Shown here: one piece after another, positions 7,838-14,935 of the stretch
How the letters are laid out: each line of letters opens with the position of its first letter
Position numbering within the stretch: the stretch's first letter is position 1
NCBI RefSeq assembly: GCF_001708445.1
Contig: NZ_CP015637.1
Coordinates: 3,349,001 to 3,413,000, forward strand
Source: Pseudomonas fluorescens
GTDB taxonomy: Bacteria > Pseudomonadota > Gammaproteobacteria > Pseudomonadales > Pseudomonadaceae
DNA: 64,000 bases
Direction of reading: 5' to 3'
Made by a program: the position numbers and the translations under genes
Notes under the pieces: model-generated
Databases searched by the model: none
The model's input: the letters and a program-made list of their open reading frames with translations, nothing else
Told to the model about the DNA's origin: nothing

Positions 7838-9096
7838 TGTATGGACCGGACACATGGTTGACGGGTGTGCGGGGACATGGTGGACACTTTTCGGCGAGCC
7901 AATTTCGCCGGAAAGCCATCATGCCCTGGGACACGAGAGATGCCATGAGCCTGAAAGAAGAGTTTGTTGCCTTAGCACGGCAACCCGGCAGCAACAAACG
8001 AGAACTATGCCGACGGTTCGGTATCAGTCCGCAGACGGCTTACAAGTGGCTTAACCGCTACGCGACGCTCGGCCATTCAGGGCTGCAAGATAAATCCCGA
8101 AAACCGGCTACCAGCCCCAAGCTGACCACGCCGGCCCTGGAAGCGCAGGTCATAGCGCTCAGACAAGACCATCCAGCATGGGGTGGGCGCACGATCAGCA
8201 GCCTCTTGAAAAAGCAGATTGCTCCCAGCACCGTTACCAATGTCCTGCACCGGCACGGGCTGATTCAGCCGACTACGAAGGAGCAAGAGGCAAAGCTGAG
8301 GTTTGAACACGAGGCGCCCAACAATCTTTGGCAGATGGATTTCAAAGGGCATTTCCCGACGCAAGAAGGCAGATGCCATCCCCTGACTTTACTGGACGAC
8401 CATTCACGTTTCAGTTTGGCTATTCAAGCTTGTGATAACGAGCGTGGAGCCACGGTGAAAGAAAGGTTGACCGAGGTATTCCAGCGCTTCGGATTACCGG
8501 CTCGCATCAACGTTGATAACGGACCGCCTTGGGGCTCTCCACGTAACCCTGGTGAAATCACAGAGCTGAGTATCTGGTTGATTCGTCTGGGTATTCGGAT
8601 CAGTTTCAGCCGCCCTTACCACCCACAAACCAATGGAAAGATTGAGCGTTTCCATCGCTCACTCAAGGCCGAAGTACTTGAAGGGCGTCAGTTTTCCACG
8701 CTCAAGGAAGCTCAAGCAGCATTTGATCGGTGGCGTGATGTTTATAACCTGCAACGGCCCCATCAGGCGCTGGACTACAAGGTGCCTATGGACCGGTATA
8801 GAGCCAGCCCATGGGCTTATCCGCAACAGTTACCAACCTTTGAGTACGGACCGGACGACGTATTAGCCAAGACTTATCACAGCCGTTTTCGTTTTCAGAA
8901 ACGCTACTTCAGCATCGCCAAAGGTTTGGCTGGGCATCACATCGCAATACGGCCCAACACTGAAGGTGATGGACTGTTTGACGTGTTTTTCTGCCATCAC
9001 TTCCTACGAACGATCGACGTGAGCAAACCTGACTATGGTCCATAATGTGTCAACCATGTCCCCGCACATGTGTCCACCATGTGTCCGGTCCATACA
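7838..9096 (+). mobile_element. IS481-family insertion sequence, about 1259 bp
   Basis: The ends are TGTATGGACCGGACACATGG on each strand. The terminal inverted repeats extend about 50 bases (7838-7887 and 9047-9096) with about 45 matches. The TGT...ACA ends, one DDE transposase gene and the length all fit the IS481 family. No target duplication is apparent: the left flank is AGATCAA and the right flank is GAAGAGC. The element lies between two near-identical 187-bp repeats. It looks intact and may be recent. Confidence 0.9.
7921..9045 (+). CDS. IS481-family DDE transposase
   Basis: A 374-residue transposase starting MPWDTRDAMSLKEEF, the typical IS481-family N-terminus. A helix-turn-helix region (KRELCRRFGISPQTAYKWLNRY) spans about residues 22-43. 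An rve integrase core follows, with catalytic acidic residues in WQMDFKGHF (near 140), INVDNGPPWGS (near 200) and KIERFHRSLKAEVL (near 240). The frame is open back to the left IS end but ATG 7921 is the family-consistent start. The frame is unbroken, so the element may be active. The stop is at the inner edge of the right inverted repeat. Confidence 0.93.
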   Translation: MPWDTRDAMSLKEEFVALARQPGSNKRELCRRFGISPQTAYKWLNRYATLGHSGLQDKSRKPATSPKLTTPALEAQVIALRQDHPAWGGRTISSLLKKQIAPSTVTNVLHRHGLIQPTTKEQEAKLRFEHEAPNNLWQMDFKGHFPTQEGRCHPLTLLDDHSRFSLAIQACDNERGATVKERLTEVFQRFGLPARINVDNGPPWGSPRNPGEITELSIWLIRLGIRISFSRPYHPQTNGKIERFHRSLKAEVLEGRQFSTLKEAQAAFDRWRDVYNLQRPHQALDYKVPMDRYRASPWAYPQQLPTFEYGPDDVLAKTYHSRFRFQKRYFSIAKGLAGHHIAIRPNTEGDGLFDVFFCHHFLRTIDVSKPDYGP

Positions 9097-9125
9097 GAAG
9101 AGCGCCAAAAGTAACCAAAAACGCT

Positions 9126-9312
9126 TTGCCCCACCACTCGGCACCTCGCTCAGGCTCGGTGTGCCCGCAATCCGACATTGATTTGGGGGGCCGCCGCCAC
9201 GCGCCATCCATGGCGCAGGGCGGCTAAACCGGCATCCCTGCCGGTTTACCCCCCAAATCAATATCGGATTGCGGCCAGCGTGGTTTAACGGGGCGCTTGA
9301 GATCAAGATCAA
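9126..9312 (+). repeat. 187-bp direct repeat, copy 2 (right of IS)
   Basis: Same orientation as copy 1, with about five differences, including CTCGCT for CTCGCC and GCAGGG for GCGGGG. It begins about 30 bases after the IS right end with the same AAAGTAACCAAA-like lead-in. It runs on into a longer GATCAA array that copy 1 lacks because the IS interrupts it there. Confidence 0.88.
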
Positions 9313-9348
9313 GATCAAGATCAAGATCAAGAGCGAGAGCGAGAGCGG
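9301..9348 (+). repeat. Hexamer tandem repeat GATCAA x5 then GAGCGA-type x3
   Basis: Five perfect GATCAA units (9301-9330) are followed by GAGCGA, GAGCGA, GAGCGG (9331-9348). Slippage-prone array at the end of repeat copy 2. Confidence 0.9.
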
Positions 9349-9600
9349 CTCGCTTCGCATCGTGAATACGTTTGCGCGACTTGGACAGGGGGGGCAATCA
9401 GTCAGCGATCGACAATCGATTGCTGTGTGCAGCTTTACTGCCAGGCCGGATTCATGGTTGATGGTGGCAGCCACGGTCAAGACTGGCGGCACACAGCGTC
9501 AAGACATCTGCCGCTCGGAAGGGACTTAATAGCACCTGAGCGGAACAGAGCCTCCCGTCGGCTCTGCAGCGAGTTTTCTTTCACTTTTCCAGGCTGCGCC

Positions 9601-10899
9601 ATGATCAATATTGAAACGCCTACCTATTATTCGGCGACCAAGAAATACAACCTCAGCTTCCCCACACTCGAGCAGGACGTGGAAGCGGATGTCGTGGTGA
9701 TTGGCGGTGGTTTTTCGGGGATCAATACCGCACTCGAACTCGCCGAAAAAGGCATCACCAATATCGTGGTGCTGGAAGCCCGCTACCTGGGCTTCGGCGG
9801 CACGGGCCGCAACGGTGGCCAGATCATGGCGGGGATCGGCCACGACCTGGAGAAAATCAAGCAGCAGGTGGGCGAGCAAGGGCTGCGCGAGATCTTTGAA
9901 ATCAGCGAGCTAGGTGCTGGCATCATCAAGGATCGCATCGCCAAGTACTCGATCGACGCAGACTTCTGCCACGGCTATGGCTATATGGGCTTCAACGCCC
10001 GCCAGGAAAAAACCCTGCGCGCCTGGGAGAAGGACTTCAAGTCGATCAATACCCAGGACGAAATCCGCTTTATGGCGGGGTCCGAGGTCAAGCAGATCAT
10101 CGGTTCCGACGCTTACAGGAGCGCGCTGTTGCACATGGGCGGCGGGCATGTTCACTCACTGAATCTGTTGCTGGGCGAAGCCAAGGCGCTGGTCGGACAC
10201 GGCGTGCGTATCTATGAACACAGCCCGGCCCTGGAAGTCAGCTATGGCGAGCGCATCACCGTGCGCACAGGCCGGGGCTCGGTGAAAGCCTCCAAATTGT
10301 TGTGGGCCTGCGACAGCTTCCTCAACAAACTGGAACCCGAGCTGCACAAGACCACCCTAAACACCTACGCCTTCCAGTTGATGACCGAACCGCTGTCGGA
10401 CGAGATGATCCGCCGAATCAGCCCGATACGCGGCGCCTACAGCGACATTCGACCGGTGATCGACTACTACCGGGTCACCAACGAAAACCGCCTGCTGTTT
10501 GGTGCCGCCACGCCTTTTGTCGAGCACATTCCGCTGGACCTCAAAGCCTGGAACCGCAACCTGATGCTGAAGATTTTCCCGTACCTCAAGGACGTGAAAA
10601 TCGACCTGGCGTGGGGCGGGCCGATGGCGACCGGGGCCAACTTGTTCCCGCAGATCGGCACGCTCAGCGGGCGCCCCAATGCCTTTTATGTGCAGGGCTA
10701 CGCGGGCTTCGGGGTCACCCCGAGCCACATCATCTGCAAGGTATTGGCCGAAGGCATGAGCGAAGGCTCTTCGCGCTACGACCTGATCAGCTCGGTCAAG
10801 CATGCGCAGATTCTGGGCAAGGACCACATACGCCCGTTGCTGCTGACAGCCGGCAAAAGCCTTCATCAACTATCAGGCTATTTCAACGGTCGCCGTTGA
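9601..10899 (+). CDS. FAD-dependent oxidoreductase, DAO / gamma-glutamylputrescine oxidase-like
   Basis: A 432-residue DAO-superfamily flavoenzyme. GGGFSG at residues 35-40 binds the FAD ADP moiety, and FGGTGRNGGQI near residue 62 is the signature that precedes the isoalloxazine contact in PuuB/OrdL-type amine oxidases. The C-terminal GYAGFGVTPSH is the second FAD-contact motif. These enzymes oxidise secondary or gamma-glutamylated amines. The start ATG 9601 gives the normal family N-terminus; the frame is open upstream but unrelated. A cupin gene follows 318 bases later, beyond a large REP palindrome. The substrate cannot be read from sequence. Confidence 0.85.
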   Translation: MINIETPTYYSATKKYNLSFPTLEQDVEADVVVIGGGFSGINTALELAEKGITNIVVLEARYLGFGGTGRNGGQIMAGIGHDLEKIKQQVGEQGLREIFEISELGAGIIKDRIAKYSIDADFCHGYGYMGFNARQEKTLRAWEKDFKSINTQDEIRFMAGSEVKQIIGSDAYRSALLHMGGGHVHSLNLLLGEAKALVGHGVRIYEHSPALEVSYGERITVRTGRGSVKASKLLWACDSFLNKLEPELHKTTLNTYAFQLMTEPLSDEMIRRISPIRGAYSDIRPVIDYYRVTNENRLLFGAATPFVEHIPLDLKAWNRNLMLKIFPYLKDVKIDLAWGGPMATGANLFPQIGTLSGRPNAFYVQGYAGFGVTPSHIICKVLAEGMSEGSSRYDLISSVKHAQILGKDHIRPLLLTAGKSLHQLSGYFNGRR

Positions 10900-10934
10900 G
10901 CCTGATGCCCGTCAGTCAAGGAGGAACACTGTAA

Positions 10935-11142
10935 CTGTGGCAAGCGGACTTACTGTGGCGAACGGGCTTGTTGTGGCGAGCGGGCTTGCCCCGCGTTGGG
11001 CTGCGAAGCAGCCCCAATAAGGCCGCCGCATTTCTTCTGGTGGAACCGGGAGACTGGTTTTAGGGCCGCTACGCGCCCCAACGCGGGGCAAGCCCGCTCG
11101 CCACAACAATCCCGTTCGCCACAACAAGCTCGCTCGCCACAG
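10935..11142. repeat. Nested REP palindrome with about 66-base arms
   Basis: The left arm (10935-11000) holds three REP-like units, GTGGCAAGCGGACTT, GTGGCGAACGGGCTT and GTGGCGAGCGGGCTT. The right arm (11077-11142) holds the same three in inverted order. The inner 46 bases of each arm (10955-11000 and 11077-11122) differ at one position. The 76-base loop contains a small hairpin, GGGCTGC-GAA-GCAGCCC. The stem could fold as a very stable structure in the transcript or be a REP cluster formed by inverted duplication. It fills most of the 318-base gap 10900-11217, which has no gene. Confidence 0.85.
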
Positions 11143-11217
11143 GTGACTGTTTGCCCGTTCTATCTCTTGACTGGCATTAGCCGTTAAGCCCCCTTTTTCA
11201 TTCACAGGAGAACCGCC

Positions 11218-11583
11218 ATGCCCGTTACCACCCTCAAGAAAGATGTCCAACTGTCGGACCTGGATGCCTGGGGCACGGTTGCCGACCTGGGCTCCGAGAT
11301 CCTCGAAGGTGAGGTCAAGGCCTTTGGCAAAATGACCTTCGGTGCCCCCACCGACCCCGTCAGCAGCGCCTATTTCGGCACCACCCAAGGCAAGTTCCGG
11401 ATGACCTACCCGTTCGCCGAGCAAGCCACGGTGGTCACCGGCGAAGTGGTCTTGACCGACGAAAGCACCGGCCAGAGCACCCGCTACAAGGCCGGCGACA
11501 GCTGGTTCGTGACCAAGGGCACGCCGGTGCTGTGGGAGGTGGTGAGCGAGAGTTTTGTGAAGCACTATTTCGCGGTAGCCTGA
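11218..11583 (+). CDS. Cupin-domain protein (DUF861-like)
   Basis: A 121-residue single-domain cupin. The C-terminal half carries TVVTGEVVLTDESTG and YKAGDSWFVTKGTPVLWEV, the two cupin blocks of the ureidoglycine-aminohydrolase-like group (DUF861). The metal-binding His residues of classical cupins are mostly absent. The role is unknown; such cupins often accompany amine-oxidising flavoenzymes like the gene upstream. AGGAGA precedes the ATG by 6 bases. A strong hairpin terminator follows the stop. Confidence 0.8.
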   Translation: MPVTTLKKDVQLSDLDAWGTVADLGSEILEGEVKAFGKMTFGAPTDPVSSAYFGTTQGKFRMTYPFAEQATVVTGEVVLTDESTGQSTRYKAGDSWFVTKGTPVLWEVVSESFVKHYFAVA

Positions 11584-11593
11584 TCGCCCCCCT

Positions 11594-11620
11594 CTGCCGG
11601 CTTCGGCCGGCAGCGTTTCT
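11594..11620 (+). terminator. Rho-independent terminator-like hairpin after the cupin gene
   Basis: CTGCCGGC-TTCG-GCCGGCAG is a perfect 8-bp stem with a stable UUCG loop, followed by CGTTTCTT. It begins 10 bases after the cupin stop and separates it from the luxR-type gene. Confidence 0.7.
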
Positions 11621-11639
11621 TCCGACCAGGTGACCGACC

Positions 11640-12299
11640 ATGCACGCCATCCCCGCTCAGGAAGTCGCCGGCCATTGCCTGAAGGCGTTCACTCAACTGG
11701 TGCCCGCCAGCCAGGCAGCGTTCTATTGCGTCGACCGCCAGTTGCAAGCGCATGATTTCAGGCTGCAAGGCATGAGCGGTAAGATGCATCGCGACTACCT
11801 CGACAACTACCGCCAATTCGACCCGTTGCAACCGCGCAATTGCCTGTCCAGCGGGCTGGCGGTGGTACCGCTGGTTTTCGCCATGGCCCGCCAGCCGCTA
11901 CGTGACAGCCGCCGCTATCAAGACTTCCTGCAACGCTACGGCGTGGTCGATGTGGTGGAGATCGTCGCCCATCGCGCCGACCAGCCTCAGGCGGCTATCT
12001 CCTTGCTGCGCACGGCGGAGCAAGGGGTGTTCACCACCGACCAACTGACTCAGCTCAACGCCTTGCAGGCCTTGTTGCAAATGGCGGTGGCCAATATGCA
12101 ACCCTGCGACGATGCACTGGCCGGGCTCACGCCCAAGGAGCGCCAGATTGCCTGGTTGTTGCGTCAGGGCGCGAGCAACAAGCAACTGGCCCTGGAGCTG
12201 GATGTCGGCCTGCCCACCATCAAGACCCACCTGATCCACCTGTTCCGCAAGACGGGCGTCAGCAGCCGTACCGAACTGGTCGCCGCGCTGTTTCTCTAA
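11640..12299 (+). CDS. LuxR-family transcriptional regulator
   Basis: A 219-residue protein. The C-terminal GerE/LuxR helix-turn-helix occupies about residues 155-215 (LTPKERQIAWLLRQGASNKQLALEL, then TIKTHLIHLFRKTGV). The N-terminal 150 residues look like a GAF-like ligand domain; I see no receiver Asp motif or acyl-homoserine-lactone signature. AGGTGA lies 6 bases before the ATG. It sits 85 bases upstream of the moaF-SDR-SDR operon on the same strand and is the obvious candidate for its regulator. Confidence 0.88.
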   Translation: MHAIPAQEVAGHCLKAFTQLVPASQAAFYCVDRQLQAHDFRLQGMSGKMHRDYLDNYRQFDPLQPRNCLSSGLAVVPLVFAMARQPLRDSRRYQDFLQRYGVVDVVEIVAHRADQPQAAISLLRTAEQGVFTTDQLTQLNALQALLQMAVANMQPCDDALAGLTPKERQIAWLLRQGASNKQLALELDVGLPTIKTHLIHLFRKTGVSSRTELVAALFL

Positions 12300-12384
12300 G
12301 CCGCCTCAACCCTTCGGTTGATAGCCGAGCCTCGCGCGCCACCCCATGATCCGGGTTGTTTATTCCATCAACCGGAGTCATGCA

Positions 12385-13206
12385 ATGGCCACACCCTCCA
12401 ACTGGATCACCGTAGGCGCCCTCGCCGACGGTTTTGCCCCCGACGCGTTTATCCTGCCCAACCTTGCCGACCTCAGCGGCAGGACCTTCACGCTGAACTT
12501 CGCCAACGGCTGGCAGATCGAACATCGTTTTGACACCGAGGCCCTGCACTGGAACGCCGCCGACGGTCATTCCAGCGGCTCGGCCGTGTACCGCGCCACG
12601 TCCGTGCGCCCCGGCCTGTATCTGGTCGACTTCATCAAGCACGAAGCCACTCAGGCCTGGTCGATCAGCCTGGTGCTGGATACCACCACGTCGTCGTTCA
12701 CCGCCGTGATCGGCCGCCTGCCGGACCGCGCGCAAACCGAAGAAGGTTTGTACAGTCGCGCCCTGGCCGGCAAGGCCCTGACCTCGGTTGAAGTGGAGTT
12801 CCTGCACGGCAGCCTGGATCAGCCCTGGCAGGCGGGCCTGTGCCCCCACGGGCCCACCCAGGAACTGACGGGCCTGCGCAACCTGTATCGCTACAGCCCC
12901 AGCGAAGTGTACGAACACGTCTATCTGAACGATCAGTTCTATGCCTGGCAGTGCCTCAAGGGCGTCGAGCAAGGCCTGTGCGATACCGACCGCTGCCACG
13001 CCTACAAGATTGCCGATCAACTGTACCTGTTCGTCTGGCGTGAAAAGATCATCCCGACCCTCGGCCTGGTGTTGATCGACCTGCAGCAGCACCGCAGCGA
13101 CGGCAAGATCTTCGGGTATGCCGGTGCGTCCTTCGACGCCCTGTCCAATTTCCCGGTCAGTTCCTACTGCCAGGTCCTGAACCGCACGGAGTATCCCGAT
13201 GCCTGA
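12385..13206 (+). CDS. MoaF-family protein
   Basis: A 273-residue protein resembling MoaF, the family named from the Klebsiella monoamine (moa) regulon. It has two calycin-like halves: GRTFTLNFANGWQIEHRFD and VYRATSVRPGLYLVDFIK in the first, and YEHVYLNDQFYAWQCLKG with LYLFVWREKIIPTLGLVLIDL in the second. No catalytic activity is established for the family. The start ATG 12385 has GGAG 8 bases upstream. The stop overlaps the next gene by 8 bases, so it is coupled to the first SDR. The aromatic context suggests small phenolic ligand binding, which is inference. Confidence 0.78.
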   Translation: MATPSNWITVGALADGFAPDAFILPNLADLSGRTFTLNFANGWQIEHRFDTEALHWNAADGHSSGSAVYRATSVRPGLYLVDFIKHEATQAWSISLVLDTTTSSFTAVIGRLPDRAQTEEGLYSRALAGKALTSVEVEFLHGSLDQPWQAGLCPHGPTQELTGLRNLYRYSPSEVYEHVYLNDQFYAWQCLKGVEQGLCDTDRCHAYKIADQLYLFVWREKIIPTLGLVLIDLQQHRSDGKIFGYAGASFDALSNFPVSSYCQVLNRTEYPDA

Positions 13207-13999
13207 TCCACGTACCGTCGTCATCACCGGTGCCGGCACAGGCATCGGTGCCGCCTGCGCCCGCCTGTACGCCGCCGAAGGTGCCAACCTGGTGTTGATC
13301 GGCCGTCGGCGCGCGCTCCTGGAGCAGGTTGCGCAGACAACCGGAGGCCTGATCCTGGTGGGCGATGCCGCCTGCCCAGACACCTGGGAGGGTTTTATCG
13401 CGCAGATTCAAGCCCACTACGGTCGCCTCGATGTGCTGCTGGCCTGCGCCGGCGGGCATGGCCTGGGCAGCGCCACCGAGACCCGCCCGTCGAGTTGGGA
13501 AGCCGCGTTGCGCAGCAACCTGGACAGCGCGTTCTACAGCGCCCGGGCCTGCCTGCCGCTGCTGATCGCCAGTGCCGGCAACATCGTTCTCCTCGGCTCC
13601 CTCGCCTCGTTGGCCGCCGGCCCCGACGTGTGCGGCTACACCACCGCCAAGCACGCACTGCTCGGGCTCAATCGCTCCCTGGCCCGCGACTACGGGCCAC
13701 GTGGGGTGCGCGTCAACGCGGTGTGCCCAGGCTGGGTCACCACACCGATGGCTGACGAAGAAATGCAGCCATTGATGAATTTCCATGGCGAAACACTGCA
13801 ACAAGCCTACGCACGCGTATGTGCCGATGTGCCGTTGCGTCGCCCGGCCAGCGCAGAAGAAATCGCCAGGGTATGCCGCTTCCTGGCCGGCCCCGACGCC
13901 TCGATCATCACCGGTGCGAGCGTCGTCGCCGATGGCGGTTCGAGCATTGTCGATGTACCGACGCTGGCCTATGCCCGCCTGGAGCACACACATGCATGA
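13199..13999 (+). CDS. Short-chain dehydrogenase/reductase (SDR 1)
   Basis: A 266-residue classical SDR. The NAD(P)-binding GAGTGIG lies at residues 11-17, the strand motif NIVLLGSLASL supplies the catalytic Ser region, and YTTAK near residue 147 holds Tyr and Lys. PGWVTTPM is followed by a cofactor-proximal lid. The substrate is unknown. It overlaps moaF by 8 bases and SDR 2 by 8 bases (the ATG at 13992 lies before the stop at 13999), so the three proteins are made in a coupled way. Confidence 0.9.
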   Translation: MPDPRTVVITGAGTGIGAACARLYAAEGANLVLIGRRRALLEQVAQTTGGLILVGDAACPDTWEGFIAQIQAHYGRLDVLLACAGGHGLGSATETRPSSWEAALRSNLDSAFYSARACLPLLIASAGNIVLLGSLASLAAGPDVCGYTTAKHALLGLNRSLARDYGPRGVRVNAVCPGWVTTPMADEEMQPLMNFHGETLQQAYARVCADVPLRRPASAEEIARVCRFLAGPDASIITGASVVADGGSSIVDVPTLAYARLEHTHA

Positions 14000-14762
14000 A
14001 GCATTGGATTTCAGCGCAAAGACGGTACTGGTGACCGGTGGGGCGCAGGGTATCGGCCGCGCCATCGTCGAAGCGTTCGCCTGGCGTGGCGCGCGGGTGA
14101 TGATCGCCGACCTGCGCGTCACGCAAGCCCAGGCGCTGGCCGCAGAGCTGACGGCACACGCGTGCCGGGTCGAGGCCACAGTCGTTGATATGGCCGATGC
14201 GGCAGCGGTGTTCGAGTTGGTTGGGGAGATAGAACGACGCTGGGGGCGCCTGGATATCCTGGTGCACAACGCCGGCTACTTTCCGTTGACAGCGTTCGCG
14301 CAGATCACCCCGTCCATGCTGGAACGCACACTGGCAGTCAATCTTTCGGCGCTGTTCTGGTTGACTCAGGCAGCCCTGCCCATGTTTCAGCGCCAAGGGG
14401 GTGGCTGCGTGCTGGTCACTTCATCGGTCACCGGGCCAAGGGTCGCCTACCCAGGGCTCAGCCATTACGCAGCCTCAAAGGCCGGGGTGAATGGTTTCAT
14501 TCGCAACGCCGCACTGGAACTGGCCACCTACCAGGTGCGCGTCAACGGTGTCGAGCCGGGGATGATCGCCACGCCGGCCATGGACAACCTTGGCGACGCG
14601 CAGGTCAACGCCGACATCACCGGCCGAGTCCCCCTGGGGCGGCTCGGCGCCCCTCAGGATATTGCCGGGGCCATGCTGTTCCTGGCGTCTGACCTGGCGG
14701 CTTACATCACCGGGCAAACCCTGGTGGTGGATGGGGGCTCTACGTTGCCTGAAGTGAAATGA
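13992..14762 (+). CDS. Short-chain dehydrogenase/reductase (SDR 2)
   Basis: A 256-residue classical SDR with the nucleotide-binding GGAQGIG near residue 15, LVHNAGYFP, the catalytic Ser in LVTSSVTG and YAASK near residue 158. It is distinct from SDR 1 but similar in length. The start MHEALDFSAKTVLVTGG overlaps the SDR 1 stop. It ends 173 bases before vanA; vanA has its own promoter in between. Two tandem SDRs may catalyse successive alcohol/ketone steps on a lignin-derived compound, which is inference. Confidence 0.9.
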   Translation: MHEALDFSAKTVLVTGGAQGIGRAIVEAFAWRGARVMIADLRVTQAQALAAELTAHACRVEATVVDMADAAAVFELVGEIERRWGRLDILVHNAGYFPLTAFAQITPSMLERTLAVNLSALFWLTQAALPMFQRQGGGCVLVTSSVTGPRVAYPGLSHYAASKAGVNGFIRNAALELATYQVRVNGVEPGMIATPAMDNLGDAQVNADITGRVPLGRLGAPQDIAGAMLFLASDLAAYITGQTLVVDGGSTLPEVK

Positions 14763-14806
14763 AACAGCGTTTGCCGAACAACTCAAGGCAGTGATGAACG
14801 CCGACC

Positions 14807-14818
14807 AGTGGATCCAAT
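14807..14818. promoter_or_regulatory. Candidate VanR operator, distal site
   Basis: AGTGGATCCAAT matches 11 of 12 bases of ATTGGATCCAAT, the operator established for the GntR-type repressor VanR of Caulobacter. It lies about 70 bases upstream of the promoter-overlapping site. Confidence 0.65.
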
Positions 14819-14864
14819 AACTTAAAAAATGATCGATAATCGCCCGATAAAAAGCGATTCAAGA

Positions 14865-14893
14865 TTGACTCTCCATTCGAGCACTCATTTAAT
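14865..14893 (+). promoter_or_regulatory. Sigma-70-type promoter of vanAB
   Basis: TTGACT (14865-14870), a 17-base spacer and TTTAAT (14888-14893) make a near-consensus promoter. It predicts transcription starting near 14900, about 36 bases before the vanA ATG. Confidence 0.7.
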
Positions 14894-14905
14894 GGATCCA
14901 TTAAA
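14888..14905. promoter_or_regulatory. Candidate VanR operator overlapping the vanA -10 box
   Basis: TTTAATGGATCCATTAAA is a perfect 18-base palindrome whose core TGGATCCA is shared with the distal site and with the known VanR operator. It covers the -10 box and the predicted start, the position expected for a repressor released by vanillate. Confidence 0.75.
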
Positions 14906-14935
14906 TAAGAATAATCACTCGCCTGGAGAGTCGCC

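Larger units (their letters stand above)
9097..9600. other. Non-coding interval right of the IS element
   Basis: This holds the second 187-bp repeat, a hexamer tandem array, and about 250 bases of unique sequence before the amine-oxidase-like gene. An imperfect inverted repeat, CAGCGATCG-N5-CGATTGCTG, lies at 9403-9425 and could be an operator, but nothing else supports that. No gene is evident. Confidence 0.6.

Noticed and set aside
7831..9103. Target-site duplication of the IS element
   Set aside because: The flanks (AGATCAA and GAAGAGC) do not match at any plausible length of 4-8 bases.
9301..9348. CRISPR-like array
   Set aside because: The repeats are contiguous hexamers with no spacers and no cas genes nearby.
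9403..9425. Inverted repeat CAGCGATCG-N5-CGATTGCTG as an operator of the amine-oxidase-like gene
   Set aside because: It is imperfect, far from the start (about 175 bases) and not linked to any local regulator.
12306..12321. Hairpin TCAACC-CTTC-GGTTGA after the luxR-type gene as a terminator
   Set aside because: The stem is only six pairs with no U-run, so luxR and moaF may still be cotranscribed.
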